From: CBDCHC01 sp965277055
GTDB lineage: Bacteria; Pseudomonadota; Gammaproteobacteria; PS1; Pseudothioglobaceae
Length of the DNA stretch: 64,000 nucleotides
Direction: 5' to 3'
Assembly (NCBI GenBank): GCA_965277055.1
Contig: OZ255703.1
Coordinates: 620,001 to 684,000 of the forward strand
Shown: in pieces, positions 34,438-43,749 of the stretch
Layout of the letters: each line of letters begins with the position of its first letter
Numbering within the stretch: position 1 is the first letter of the stretch
Translations under genes and position numbers: made by a program
The notes under the pieces: model-generated
Databases searched by the model: none
Told to the model about the DNA's origin: nothing
What the model saw: the letters and a program-made list of their open reading frames with translations, nothing else

Positions 34438-35181
34438 TTATATTGTCATTTCTTTAATTAAATTCCAATTTTCTTTGTAATCTTTAATATTTTGTAATTT
34501 AACATTCTTGCATTCATCATCTGTCAAACTATCAGCCCATGACATTGGAACAATAAAACATATACCAACTTGTTTATCCACCGCAACATAAATATCGCAG
34601 TCTTGAGAAGTGATGCGCTTACCTCTATTTCTTTCATGAGTATAGTCAATTCCTTCGCCACCTCTATCTCTATCCTTAAAACTAATATTATTACCAGAAC
34701 TAATACCTTTTATCTGGACTCTAAGTAACGTATTGTTATAATCAATAATAGCATCATATCTACTACTTCTAACATCAACACTGCTACAATTAAACCCCGC
34801 CAAAATTGCTCTAGCAACAAAAATAAACTCTGCACTATCTCCAGCATTGGCAGTCATAACTCCGCTTTCTATATCATTAATATTTACACTAAATCCATTA
34901 GTCATTGCAATATATAATGATTTTTGAATTATCTTTTTTAAATCGTTTTTGATGAATTTAAATTCATTTCTAAGCAAGTCATCATCTAAAATATTTTCTA
35001 TACTTTCAATATTTACCTCAGATAATTGATTTAAATCCACTTTTTCAGAAATATCTTTAAAAAACCTTGTTTTATAATATTTAAGTAACTCAGATTCTTT
35101 TATATTAAACTTATTAGCAATAGTTTTGACAGAATTTTTCTTGAAATTGTTATTTTTTAGTTCTTCAATATACTCACACAT
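34438..35181 (-). CDS. Putative type II restriction endonuclease (PD-(D/E)XK-like)
   Basis: A 247-residue protein whose start overlaps the end of a cytosine methyltransferase gene, the usual layout of a type II system. The C-terminal half contains GDSAEFIFVARAILAG, then RYDAIIDYNN and LLRVQIKG, a spacing that fits the D...(D/E/Q)xK catalytic core of PD-(D/E)XK nucleases. The N-terminal part contains a helix-turn-helix-like SVKTIANKFNIKESELL, which could help bind DNA. I do not recognise the specificity. Its codons are rich in lysine, asparagine and isoleucine, more so than the neighbours, suggesting transfer. Confidence 0.75.
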   Translation of the reverse strand: MCEYIEELKNNNFKKNSVKTIANKFNIKESELLKYYKTRFFKDISEKVDLNQLSEVNIESIENILDDDLLRNEFKFIKNDLKKIIQKSLYIAMTNGFSVNINDIESGVMTANAGDSAEFIFVARAILAGFNCSSVDVRSSRYDAIIDYNNTLLRVQIKGISSGNNISFKDRDRGGEGIDYTHERNRGKRITSQDCDIYVAVDKQVGICFIVPMSWADSLTDDECKNVKLQNIKDYKENWNLIKEMTI

Positions 35182-36199
35182 ATAAAGCCTTTCCTATCTG
35201 TTTAGCAATAGCTTCAATTACAGGAATAGTAACAGAGTTTCCAATCTGTTTGTATAAATGAGAAGAAGCCATTGCCTCACTTAAAATAAAGTTTTCACTG
35301 AACCCTTGAAATCTTGCACACTCACGTGGTGTTAGTTTTCTAATATCTTTTGTATCAATTACCAAAGGAACATTATGCCCGCCAGTTCCCATATTAGCCG
35401 TTAACGTAGGACAAAGTTTATTTTTATTTTCTCTGACATATTTTCTTCTCCATTGGTAAACTGTATCGCGATTGACCATTTCATTCTTCAGTTGAGGGTA
35501 ATACTTACTAGATTTATAATAGTATTTTTCCTCAACTTCATCATCGATTAAATCGTGGATTGTTTTAGTAAGTCTTTGTTTGTTTGGAAAAGTAAAGATA
35601 GAATAAGAATCATAGTTTTTAAAGCCAACAATATAAATTCTTTCTCTATTTTGGGGCACATTTGCATACTCAGAACTATTAATGACTTTAAATTTAACGT
35701 AATAGTTGCGTTCTTGAAGTTTTTGCAAAATAACTTTAAAAGTATTTCCATTGTCATGACTTTGAAGATTTTTTACATTCTCAAGAAAAATAACTTTTGG
35801 TTTTAGGTCGTCTAAGAAACGTAAAACCTCAAAAAAAACATTGCCACGGTCATCATTAAACCCTTTTCTATAACCAGCTACAGAAAAAGCCTGACAAGGG
35901 AACCCGCCAGTAAGGATGTCTATCTGATCCACCTCACTTGTAGTTAAATCAACTAAATCTTTTTCAAAAAGCTTATGCTTGTGATTGTATCGATAGGTTT
36001 TCGCAGCATGTTTATCAAATTCGTTTGCCCATGAAATACTAAACCCTGCTTTTTGAAAACCTAGCTCAATGCCACCAATGCCAGCAAATAACCCTCCAAC
36101 AGTAAACTTTCTATTATCGCAAAATTTTTCAGTTACAAATGTTTGATTATGACTAACAAAGTCAATTGATTGTTGAATATTTTCAGCATCTAAATGCAT
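35174..36199 (-). CDS. DNA cytosine-5 methyltransferase
   Basis: This enzyme methylates cytosine at C5 in a specific DNA site and protects it from the adjacent nuclease. The C5 motifs appear in order: I (LFAGIGGIELGF), IV with the catalytic cysteine C102 (GGFPCQAFS), VI (FLENVKNL), VIII (PQNRERIYIVG), a target-recognition region (about residues 215-285), IX (LTPRECARFQGF) and X (YKQIGNSVTIPV). At 341 residues it is full length. The stop overlaps the nuclease start by eight bases. The target sequence cannot be read from the protein. AT-rich composition suggests horizontal acquisition. Confidence 0.95.
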   Translation of the reverse strand: MHLDAENIQQSIDFVSHNQTFVTEKFCDNRKFTVGGLFAGIGGIELGFQKAGFSISWANEFDKHAAKTYRYNHKHKLFEKDLVDLTTSEVDQIDILTGGFPCQAFSVAGYRKGFNDDRGNVFFEVLRFLDDLKPKVIFLENVKNLQSHDNGNTFKVILQKLQERNYYVKFKVINSSEYANVPQNRERIYIVGFKNYDSYSIFTFPNKQRLTKTIHDLIDDEVEEKYYYKSSKYYPQLKNEMVNRDTVYQWRRKYVRENKNKLCPTLTANMGTGGHNVPLVIDTKDIRKLTPRECARFQGFSENFILSEAMASSHLYKQIGNSVTIPVIEAIAKQIGKALYV

Positions 36200-36280
36200 T
36201 ACTAAACTCTATTATATGAATTTATGATTATTCATTTTATCAAAAATATTATAAGTAATTAGCAAGTATTTTTGGAATTC

Positions 36281-36352
36281 TACAAGGCGCATGAGAAAAA
36301 TACGACTGAGCATACGAGCAGTATGTGACCAAAGTATTTTTTAAAATGCAAC
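36281..36352. repeat. Imperfect palindromic intergenic element next to the restriction-modification genes
   Basis: The stretch between the methyltransferase and hemB contains an imperfect inverted repeat. The outer arms are GCATGAGAAAAATAC at 36289-36303 and GTATTTTTTAAAATGC at 36334-36349; an inner arm pair, CATAC at 36311-36315 and GTATG at 36321-36325, has a 5-base loop. It resembles a class of short palindromic intergenic repeats common in gammaproteobacteria. I saw no second copy in this window. It could be a non-autonomous mobile element or a stable RNA hairpin. Confidence 0.5.
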
Positions 36353-36376
36353 ACAGTAGAAAACAAAAAGACGCCG

Positions 36377-37366
36377 CTAATTAAGCCAGTGTGCGATTTG
36401 CTTAGCGTAATATGTGAGCACCGCATCCGCCCCTGCTCGCTTAAACCCAAGCATGGCCTCCATTACTACTTTTTGCTCATCAAGTGCACCTGCCGCTGAG
36501 GCAAATTTCAGCATTGCATACTCTCCGCTGACATGATAGGCAAAGGTAGGAACGCCAAATTCTGACTTTACTTTGCTAATCACATCGAGATATGGCATAC
36601 CTGGCTTGACCATCACAATATCTGCGCCTTGCTCTAAATCTAGTGCAACTTCTGAGAGGGCCTCTATCCCGTTAGCGGGGTTCATTTGGTAGGTGTTTTT
36701 ATCTGCATTACCAAGATTGCTACTAGAGCCTACAGCATCACGAAATGGCCCATAAAAACTTGAAGCATATTTTGCTGCGTATGAGAGAATAATCGTATTA
36801 CTATACCCGTTTGATTCTAGCTCATCTCTAATCGCCCCAATACGCCCATCCATCATATCACTGGGAGCTATGATATCTGCCCCTGCTTGTGCATGGGAAA
36901 GTGCTTGCTTTACTAATACTTGGGTGGTGGTGTCATTGAGTACATAGCCTGAGTCATCAATAATACCATCTTGCCCGTGGGTAGTAAATGGGTCTAATGC
37001 CACATCACTAATGACTAGTACTTCAGGATACGCTGTTTTAATCGCTCGAATGGTGTGTTGCATAATGCCATCAGAGTTATATGCCTCTTTAGCATCAAGA
37101 GATTTTTTATCTTGGCTAATAATAGGAAATAATGCAAATGCTACGATACCTAGATCTATACATTCTGCTATTTCACTCATCAATGCCTCACTCCCATAAC
37201 GCTTAACACCCGGCATAGTAGGAATATCATAGGTATTCTTGGGTGCTAATTCTTCACTTACAAATACTGGATAAATAAGATCACTAGTATGGAGTGTGTG
37301 CTCAGCAACAAGAGAGCGAATAGCTCGGTTTTGCCGAAGTCTTCGTGGACGTTTTGTCAGATACAT
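36377..37366 (-). CDS. hemB: HemB, delta-aminolevulinic acid dehydratase
   Basis: HemB joins two aminolevulinate molecules into porphobilinogen for haem. The 329-residue protein has the two active-site lysines, in YAAKYASSFYGPFRDA and MVKPGMPYLD. The metal-switch region reads DPFTTHGQDG rather than the cysteine-rich zinc form, so it should be the magnesium-dependent, Pseudomonas-like type. Its start and the lpxA stop share one base, and it lies immediately downstream of the lpx cluster, an uncommon arrangement. Confidence 0.97.
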   Translation of the reverse strand: MYLTKRPRRLRQNRAIRSLVAEHTLHTSDLIYPVFVSEELAPKNTYDIPTMPGVKRYGSEALMSEIAECIDLGIVAFALFPIISQDKKSLDAKEAYNSDGIMQHTIRAIKTAYPEVLVISDVALDPFTTHGQDGIIDDSGYVLNDTTTQVLVKQALSHAQAGADIIAPSDMMDGRIGAIRDELESNGYSNTIILSYAAKYASSFYGPFRDAVGSSSNLGNADKNTYQMNPANGIEALSEVALDLEQGADIVMVKPGMPYLDVISKVKSEFGVPTFAYHVSGEYAMLKFASAAGALDEQKVVMEAMLGFKRAGADAVLTYYAKQIAHWLN

Positions 37367-38148
37367 TACGTACTTGGTCCTTGGATAATACCATGGGTAG
37401 AATTACGAATAAAATGAATCATTTGGTTCACATATTGATTAGTATTTTGCTGGTCTAAAGTATCTAAAATGTTACTAATAAGACCTCCACGTTCACTGCG
37501 ATAAATAGTTTTAAATGCATCTTTTATCTCAGTAATATCTTCTGTACTAAAATCACGACGTTTAAGTCCAATAAGGTTAATTGAGGATGCTTTTTCACCT
37601 GCTACAATAATATAGGGTGGCACATCTTTATTAATGCTACTACCCATGCCTGCATAAATACTTTCACCTAAATGGCAAAATTGCTTGACCATGGTAAAAC
37701 CGCCTAAAAATACATAATCATCCATAATCACATGCCCTGCTAAAGAAGCATTATTAGCCATAATAGCATGGTTACCAATAATACAATCATGAGCTACGTG
37801 AGTATAAGACATCAGCATATTGTGTGAGCCAATTTTAGTCAGGCTATCTTGTTTTTCAGTGCCGCGGTTAATGGTACAAAATTCACGAATGATGTTATGA
37901 TCACCAATTTCTAGATTACTTTTTTGTCCTGCACTATAGGTTAAGTCTTGAGGATCACCACCTACAGCCGCAAAAGAAAATATATGATTATGGGTACCAA
38001 TACGGGTAGGGCCATCAATATGGGCATGAGACTCAACAATAGTATGAGCACCAATTTCCACTTGTGGTCCAATGACTGCATAGGGCTTAATCACTGCATC
38101 AGGATGAATAACAGCGCTACTATCTACTATTGCACCTGACTCTACCAT
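37366..38148 (-). CDS. lpxA: LpxA, UDP-GlcNAc acyltransferase
   Basis: LpxA makes the first acyl transfer of lipid A synthesis in the cytoplasm. The 260-residue protein is a left-handed beta-helix trimer former, shown by hexapeptide repeats (such as IHPDAVI, VEIGAHT, RIGTHNH) through residue 190, the catalytic histidine in YTHVAHDCIIGN and a C-terminal helical part with LIGLKRRDFS. It lies one base after fabZ. The lpxB gene that usually follows is replaced by hemB. Confidence 0.97.
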   Translation of the reverse strand: MVESGAIVDSSAVIHPDAVIKPYAVIGPQVEIGAHTIVESHAHIDGPTRIGTHNHIFSFAAVGGDPQDLTYSAGQKSNLEIGDHNIIREFCTINRGTEKQDSLTKIGSHNMLMSYTHVAHDCIIGNHAIMANNASLAGHVIMDDYVFLGGFTMVKQFCHLGESIYAGMGSSINKDVPPYIIVAGEKASSINLIGLKRRDFSTEDITEIKDAFKTIYRSERGGLISNILDTLDQQNTNQYVNQMIHFIRNSTHGIIQGPST

Positions 38149-38149
38149 A

Positions 38150-38602
38150 TTAATTTCTTCTGGTACACATGATTTCAGCTGAGGCTACAAGTTCACCATC
38201 AACAGTAGCTTTGGTGTCAAACTTCCAAATACCACGCTTTTGCATCATGACTTCTACAGTAAGAACCAACGTATCTCCAGGCTCCACAATCTTTTTAAAC
38301 CGTGCTTTATCAACACCAACTAACATGTATACCTCATCTTCTGCGGGTTTGCCTATTTCAGATTTAAATGCTAAGATACCTGTAGCCTGAGCCAATGCCT
38401 CAATAATAAGTACGCCTGGCATAATAGGTCTAATAGGAAAGTGACCAGTAAATTGGGGTTCATTAACACTTACATTTTTAATAGCAGTAAGTGTCTCGCC
38501 TTTCTCAAACCCAATGACTCTATCAATCAATAAAAATGGATACCTATGAGGCAGATAATTCTTGATAGTATTTATATCCATTATGATATTTTCAGTGGTC
38601 AT
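38150..38602 (-). CDS. fabZ: FabZ, 3-hydroxyacyl-ACP dehydratase
   Basis: FabZ dehydrates 3-hydroxyacyl-ACP in fatty acid elongation and competes with LpxA for the same acyl-ACP, which explains their clustering. The 150-residue hot-dog protein has LPHRYPFLLIDRV at its start, the catalytic histidine in FTGHFPIRPIMPGVL and the glutamate in IEALAQATGILAF. The ATG at 38602 overlaps the lpxD stop (ATGA) and fits the family N-terminus. Confidence 0.97.
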   Translation of the reverse strand: MTTENIIMDINTIKNYLPHRYPFLLIDRVIGFEKGETLTAIKNVSVNEPQFTGHFPIRPIMPGVLIIEALAQATGILAFKSEIGKPAEDEVYMLVGVDKARFKKIVEPGDTLVLTVEVMMQKRGIWKFDTKATVDGELVASAEIMCTRRN

Positions 38603-39549
38603 AGCTTACCTATTTTGATGTTTAATAACTTGCAAATTTTATCAAATTTGGTGATGTGCAATGCGATTTTTTTCCATTTACTATGAGACATAATAGGTAT
38701 AAACCCCGTATAACTTCCAGGTTCTACCAAGGATTTGTGCACCGTACTAGTCGCATAAATAGTCACATCATCAGCAATAGTTAAATGCCCAATAATACCA
38801 ACCTTGCCCGCAATTTGGCAGCGCTTACCAATAATAGTACTCCCCGCAATCCCACAAAGTGCGGCAATAGCAGTATGCTCTCCAATTTCCACATTGTGAG
38901 CAATATGTACCAGATTATCAATCCTTACTCCATCTGCAATAGTAGTATTAGCAAAGGTGCCTCTGTCAATAGTAGTATTTGCCCCGATATGCACATTATC
39001 ACCAATATGCACATTACCAAAATGCGTAATATGTTGCCATCCATCAGCTGTAAGGATATTACCAAACCCCTCCGAACCAATGACTGCACCCGCAGAAATA
39101 ATACAATCATCGCCAATGTGTGTACCTTCATGAATGGTTACATTTGCTGCAATATGGCATCGCTTGCCAATCGTTACATTGTGTTCAATTACAGCATTGC
39201 CATCAATGATGGTATCACTTCCGATATGTGCTTGCTGACTAATTACTGCATATGGAGATAAAAGGGGGGTTGGAGTTACAGTAGATTTTAATTCACCGGA
39301 GAGCTTGGCAATAATCAAATAGGGCTGTGGACTAATCAATACATTTGTAGTTGCGTACTGGGCTAATTCCTTTGTAGTAATAATACATCCTGCTTGCGAA
39401 ACACGAAGCTGAGGGATATATTTACTGCTAGTAACAAATGTAATATCACCAGACGCTGCCTCAGTGAAAGAACGAATATTGGAAATAACGTGGTCCGGAT
39501 CCCCAGTTAGTTCTAACTTATAGGTTGACGCAATGTCTTGGAGCTTCAT
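38599..39549 (-). CDS. lpxD: LpxD, UDP-3-O-acylglucosamine N-acyltransferase
   Basis: LpxD adds the second primary acyl chain to the lipid A precursor. The 316-residue protein has an N-terminal uridine-binding domain with DITFVTSSKYI and a long run of hexapeptide repeats (from about 95 to 285), with the catalytic histidine in DNLVHIAHNVEIGEH. The C-terminus is shorter than in Escherichia coli (341 residues). Start and stop overlap its neighbours skp and fabZ by four bases, giving a tightly coupled skp-lpxD-fabZ-lpxA order. Confidence 0.96.
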   Translation of the reverse strand: MKLQDIASTYKLELTGDPDHVISNIRSFTEAASGDITFVTSSKYIPQLRVSQAGCIITTKELAQYATTNVLISPQPYLIIAKLSGELKSTVTPTPLLSPYAVISQQAHIGSDTIIDGNAVIEHNVTIGKRCHIAANVTIHEGTHIGDDCIISAGAVIGSEGFGNILTADGWQHITHFGNVHIGDNVHIGANTTIDRGTFANTTIADGVRIDNLVHIAHNVEIGEHTAIAALCGIAGSTIIGKRCQIAGKVGIIGHLTIADDVTIYATSTVHKSLVEPGSYTGFIPIMSHSKWKKIALHITKFDKICKLLNIKIGKL

Positions 39550-40034
39550 TCACGAATGAGTGCACTAATCTTATCAGTAATATCTATACTTTCAGCAGCA
39601 TAAGCAATATCTTTATACACAATAAGTTGATAGTTATTCTCAGTTGCGAATTTTTTTATGGCGGCGTTTATCTTATCTTGGAACTCTTGCAGGATCTCAG
39701 CTTGTGCGAGCTCGAAATTTTGACCGGCTTTAGTTGCCTTTTCTTTTAAAGCTTGTTCTTGCGTAGTAATTTTAGTTACTTGCAGTTTTTTCTCCTCTGG
39801 ACTTAAGTCATCTTTGACTTCATTGTATTTTGCTGCCAATCCTTTTAAATCTGCAAATTGATCTGCAAGCTGAGCTTCAATTTTCATAAATTTTGCTTCT
39901 AGTGCTTCTTGCTTCGCAGTAAAAGATTTAGAATTTGATAAAAGAACCTCAACGTTAACATAGCCAAATTTGCCCTCTGCTAATAATTGAGTTGAAAGCA
40001 ACAATGCACCAAGTGCAAAAAGTATTTTTTTCAT
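39546..40034 (-). CDS. skp: Skp/OmpH, periplasmic chaperone for outer membrane proteins
   Basis: Skp holds unfolded outer membrane proteins on their way to BamA. The 162-residue protein has a signal peptide (about residues 1-19), GYVNVEVLLSNS at the mature start, then long charged coiled-coil helices (residues 45-130) and a terminal strand IVYKDIAYAAESIDIT. It is cotranscribed with bamA upstream and lpxD downstream (ATGA overlap), the standard bamA-skp-lpxD order. Confidence 0.92.
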   Translation of the reverse strand: MKKILFALGALLLSTQLLAEGKFGYVNVEVLLSNSKSFTAKQEALEAKFMKIEAQLADQFADLKGLAAKYNEVKDDLSPEEKKLQVTKITTQEQALKEKATKAGQNFELAQAEILQEFQDKINAAIKKFATENNYQLIVYKDIAYAAESIDITDKISALIRE

Positions 40035-40051
40035 AATTATAGATTTGTATA

Positions 40052-42298
40052 TTAAAAATTAACACCCAAACTAAAATCAAAGCGTTCAATATCATCGCCC
40101 TCTTTAGATTTTATAGGTGTAGCTAAATAAAGCCCTAACGGACCAATAGGGGTCACCCAAATAAAAGCAGTACCAACCGAAGCTCGAAGCTCACTGGTGT
40201 CAAAGTCACTGACTTCATCAAATATCCCGCCAACATCCATAAAGGCACTAATGCGCATTTCTTTACTATCTTCCATCGTTGGGACTGGTGCAATAATTGC
40301 CGCACTACCAAGAATATTAAGCTCACCGCCACGGATTGAATCATCTGGATATTTTGAACCAATAGAGTTAAAGGCAAAGCCACGAATAGATGAAGCACCA
40401 CCACCATAATATCTTTCAAAGAATGGTAACTCTTTACCACCAAGTCCAGATGCAATGCCTAGTGAGGCTTTGAGTTTGAAAGTTACTTCATTTTGTAAAT
40501 CATAATACTGATCATAACGAGTATTAAGTTTGTAATAACCATAGTCCATAAATGGTAATGCGACCCCGAGGCTCACGCGTGTTTTGTGCCCATCAGTTGG
40601 AAAGTAGAAGTTATTTAAAGTGTTTTCAGACCAAGTAACAGTGGTCAATAGCTCAGAGTTTCCATCATCTGCACATTGCTTGGCTTCATAATCTTCACCA
40701 GCAAACGTAGCATCACACTGCACATCAATAGTTGATAAGCGGTTATCAATACTCAGTCTCGAAATCTCAGACAATGGAATACCATAGCCTAAACTAATAC
40801 CTTTTTTATCAATAACATAATCCGCACTCTCAAGTTCAGAACCATCTATAGAATTATAAAAGATACCATAACTGATACTGTGGTTATTGTTATTAAAATG
40901 TGGGTTTTTAAAGAATAAATCTACTTTTTGAGTTGCTTTAGATACCTTGAGTTTAGCATTCAAGGTATTGCCTGTCCCAAAAATATTTGTTTGACTTACT
41001 CCAGTATTAAAAGCAATACCAGTCCTATTTGAATGCGAAAGACCAACAGAATATCTGCCTGTTTCGTCTTCTTGTACTTCAAAGTGAAGGTTAATTCTAT
41101 CTTCTGTACCTTTCACCCTAGAAACTTTCATATTTACATTTTTGAAGAACCCTAATCGCTTGATGCGTCTGATACTTTCATCAAGTTCAGTATTACTATA
41201 TAACCCACCTTCAAGCAATCCGATTTCACGGCGAATCACAGAATCTGCGGTGCGTGTATTACCACTCACGCTAATACGGTTAATAAATACTTTTTGATTT
41301 TTTTCAATATTAACTTTTAAATCAATGCTATCACCTTTTTTCTCAGTGTCTGTCTCAACTTGAATGAAAGCATGCCCCTGATCAGCGTAATAATTTGTGA
41401 CAGACTGCACAGATTGGACCACTTCCTGACGTTTAAATACTTCACCTGATTGCATAGTAAATGCCGAACGTGCTTTATCTTCGGTACCAGAAAATATAAC
41501 ATTTCCAATAGTATATTGCACACCTTCGTTTAGATTTACAGTGATTACTAATTTCTCATTTTCTGCCTGAATATCTACATCTTCCACTTTAAAGTCTAAG
41601 TAGCCATTATTAATATAAAAATTAGTTAATGCATCAATACTACTTTCTAACTTCATTTCAGAGTAGTTATCTTTTTTAGTGAAATAATTGAGTAGGAAGA
41701 AATCTGCTTCACCAATAGTAAATAACTTAAGGAGTTCTCCATCGGTATATGCTGCATTACCATTAATGATAATTCTATCAACTAGCGTAATATCATTCTC
41801 AGCAAGGGTAATGGTGAGGTTCACTAAATTATCAGAAGTGACTGCTACATTAAACTCAGCCTGTGCTTGTGCATAACCACCCATTTTATATACTTCCCTA
41901 ATTTCAGTCATAAAAGTAATCATAGAGCGCTCATTATAGATTTGCCCTTCGGTGATACCGAATTTGTTTAAGTTATCTTTAACCTTATCTTCTTTAATAA
42001 GTTTAGCGCCATCCATTATCAACTTTACAGAGCGAATAATCGGGTTTTCAATGACTTCAATAGTGAGTTCACTACCTCTATCACTGACAAATACTTCTTT
42101 AAAAAATCCTGTATTGATCAGTTGCTCAGTAATAAGATTTTTAGAATCCGTGTTATAAAAATCCCCCGCATCAAAAGGCATGTAGTTCAAAATAGTGCCT
42201 CTATCAATAGTTTCATTACCAATGATAGTAATAGAGTTAATAATTTGTGCGTGAGCAGAACTTGCTACGATAAATAATAATAGGAATAAGAAACGCAT
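40052..42298 (-). CDS. bamA: BamA, outer membrane protein assembly factor
   Basis: BamA inserts beta-barrel proteins into the outer membrane. The 748-residue protein has a signal peptide (about 1-17), five POTRA domains up to about residue 415 and a C-terminal 16-strand barrel containing SIRGFAFNSIG in the conserved loop 6 position, with a terminal FDFSLGVNF strand. rseP, which usually precedes it, is absent; the upstream gene is a DUF971 protein 66 bases away. Confidence 0.97.
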   Translation of the reverse strand: MRFLFLLLFIVASSAHAQIINSITIIGNETIDRGTILNYMPFDAGDFYNTDSKNLITEQLINTGFFKEVFVSDRGSELTIEVIENPIIRSVKLIMDGAKLIKEDKVKDNLNKFGITEGQIYNERSMITFMTEIREVYKMGGYAQAQAEFNVAVTSDNLVNLTITLAENDITLVDRIIINGNAAYTDGELLKLFTIGEADFFLLNYFTKKDNYSEMKLESSIDALTNFYINNGYLDFKVEDVDIQAENEKLVITVNLNEGVQYTIGNVIFSGTEDKARSAFTMQSGEVFKRQEVVQSVQSVTNYYADQGHAFIQVETDTEKKGDSIDLKVNIEKNQKVFINRISVSGNTRTADSVIRREIGLLEGGLYSNTELDESIRRIKRLGFFKNVNMKVSRVKGTEDRINLHFEVQEDETGRYSVGLSHSNRTGIAFNTGVSQTNIFGTGNTLNAKLKVSKATQKVDLFFKNPHFNNNNHSISYGIFYNSIDGSELESADYVIDKKGISLGYGIPLSEISRLSIDNRLSTIDVQCDATFAGEDYEAKQCADDGNSELLTTVTWSENTLNNFYFPTDGHKTRVSLGVALPFMDYGYYKLNTRYDQYYDLQNEVTFKLKASLGIASGLGGKELPFFERYYGGGASSIRGFAFNSIGSKYPDDSIRGGELNILGSAAIIAPVPTMEDSKEMRISAFMDVGGIFDEVSDFDTSELRASVGTAFIWVTPIGPLGLYLATPIKSKEGDDIERFDFSLGVNF

Positions 42299-42364
42299 AG
42301 CGTAAAAAAATAATTAAAAGTTACTTAAATTTTAATCTAAATAGGCAGTGGTAATAGGAGAATT

Positions 42365-42715
42365 TTAAAGCTGTGAATGAATATGTCCTGCTTCCTTCAT
42401 GCGCTTTAAATACCTTTGCCATAATTCAGTTTGGTTCATACATAAATTATGCAAATATTCCCAAGAATAGATGCCACTATCATGCTCATCACTAAAAGTG
42501 AGGATAATGGCGTAGTTACCGGTAGGGGTAATATCTTTGATGGTTACATTTTCTTTACCTACTTGCAATACTTCCTGACCCGGACCATGCCCCACAACCT
42601 CAGCAGAAGGTGAATACACACGTAAAAACTCAGTAGTGAGTGCATATTCTTTATCAAATGTCACTGTAAGAATATTTTTTTCTTTATTAAGAGCAATATG
42701 AGATGGGGTAATCAT
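42365..42715 (-). CDS. DUF971 (gamma-butyrobetaine hydroxylase-like N-terminal) protein
   Basis: A 116-residue protein with the DUF971 fold. Its features are the start PSHIALNKEKNILTVTF, the FLRVYSPSAEVVGHGPGQE stretch, GNYAIILTFSDEHDSGIYSWEYL and a helical end, all typical. The family is thought to bind metal or act in Fe-S or oxygenase chemistry; no function is proven. The ATG at 42715 is preferred over a TTG at 42724. It lies between bamA and the tsf terminator. Confidence 0.85.
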   Translation of the reverse strand: MITPSHIALNKEKNILTVTFDKEYALTTEFLRVYSPSAEVVGHGPGQEVLQVGKENVTIKDITPTGNYAIILTFSDEHDSGIYSWEYLHNLCMNQTELWQRYLKRMKEAGHIHSQL

Positions 42716-42781
42716 AAGTAACAAGGGATGAGTATAAATCTAAAATGATATTATAGTGAAAGCACACTACAATAGAGATAC

Positions 42782-42815
42782 AAAAACTAAAGGAATATAA
42801 TTCCCTTAGTTTTTG
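42782..42815 (-). terminator. Rho-independent terminator after tsf
   Basis: A long near-perfect hairpin, AAAAACTAA-AGGAA at 42782-42795 paired with TTCCC-TTAGTTTTT at 42801-42814, with a 5-base loop. On the minus strand it ends in TTTTT, 31 bases after the tsf stop, so it should end the rpsB-tsf transcript. It looks functional in both directions. Confidence 0.85.
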
Positions 42816-42845
42816 AAATATGAGAACAAAATAGTCGTTAACGTA

Positions 42846-43724
42846 TTAACCTTGCACTTGTGCCATAACTTCTTCTACAAAGTTATCTTGAGCTTTTTCA
42901 ATACCCTCACCTACTTCATAACGAATGAAACCGGTAACATTCATGCTATTGTCTTTGAGTAATTTTTCAATAGTGATGTCTGGGTCCATGATAAAGCTTT
43001 GACCAAGTAAGGTTACTTCAGCAACAAATTTCTTCATACGACCGGTAATCATTTTTTCAATAATATCATCTGGTTTACCACTCTCGCGAGCTTGTTCTAC
43101 AAATACTGCTTTTTCTCTTTCAATTAACTCGGCAGATAATGCTTCTTCATTTAATGCTTCAGGTTTTGATGCACAAATATGCATAGAAACATGTTTCGCA
43201 ATTTCTGCATTATCAGTATCAATTGCAGTCAACACTCCAATGCGACCACCACCATGGATATAAGAAGCAATCATACCTTCGCTTGTCAATGTGGTTACAC
43301 GGCGAATGTTAATGTTCTCACCAATTTTAGCAATGAGATCTACTCGTGAAGTATCTACATCTTTACCGTTACTCATAGTTGCTGAGTTTAACTCTTCTAC
43401 CGAATTTGCTCCCATATCAAGGGCCATAGTAGCAAGCTCATCGACAAAATTGATAAAATCATCACCCTTGGAAACAAAGTCAGTTTCACAATTCACTTCA
43501 ATAATAGTTGCAGTTTTATTGTCTGCACTGAGTCTGGTGGCAACTAACCCTTCTGCTGCAATACGCCCTGCTTTTTTTGCAGCTTTTGCCTGCCCATTTG
43601 CACGCATTAAGTCAATTGCTGCTTCTAAATCTCCACTAGTTTCTGTAAGAGCTTTTTTGCAGTCCATCATACCTGCGCCAGTTCTTTCACGTAATTCTTT
43701 TACAGTTGCTGCTGTAATAGCCAT
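42846..43724 (-). CDS. tsf: Tsf, elongation factor Ts
   Basis: EF-Ts is the nucleotide exchange factor for EF-Tu. The 292-residue protein has the family opening VKELRERTGAGMMDCKKAL, the TDFVSKGDDF motif that contacts EF-Tu, and two dimerisation-type subdomains with VSMHICASKPEALNEE. RBS AAGGAAG is in place before the ATG. It follows rpsB by 25 bases in the conserved order, but pyrH is not downstream; a terminator is. Confidence 0.97.
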   Translation of the reverse strand: MAITAATVKELRERTGAGMMDCKKALTETSGDLEAAIDLMRANGQAKAAKKAGRIAAEGLVATRLSADNKTATIIEVNCETDFVSKGDDFINFVDELATMALDMGANSVEELNSATMSNGKDVDTSRVDLIAKIGENINIRRVTTLTSEGMIASYIHGGGRIGVLTAIDTDNAEIAKHVSMHICASKPEALNEEALSAELIEREKAVFVEQARESGKPDDIIEKMITGRMKKFVAEVTLLGQSFIMDPDITIEKLLKDNSMNVTGFIRYEVGEGIEKAQDNFVEEVMAQVQG

Positions 43725-43749
43725 ATTTCTTCCTTAAAAATAAAAATAA

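Noticed and set aside
34438..35181. Toxin of a toxin-antitoxin pair with the methyltransferase as partner
   Set aside because: The overlapping cytosine methyltransferase and the D...QIK core fit a restriction enzyme better.
38785..39261. Long plus-strand frame rich in asparagine and cysteine opposite lpxD
   Set aside because: It mirrors the periodic hexapeptide repeats of lpxD on the other strand and has no RBS or family resemblance.
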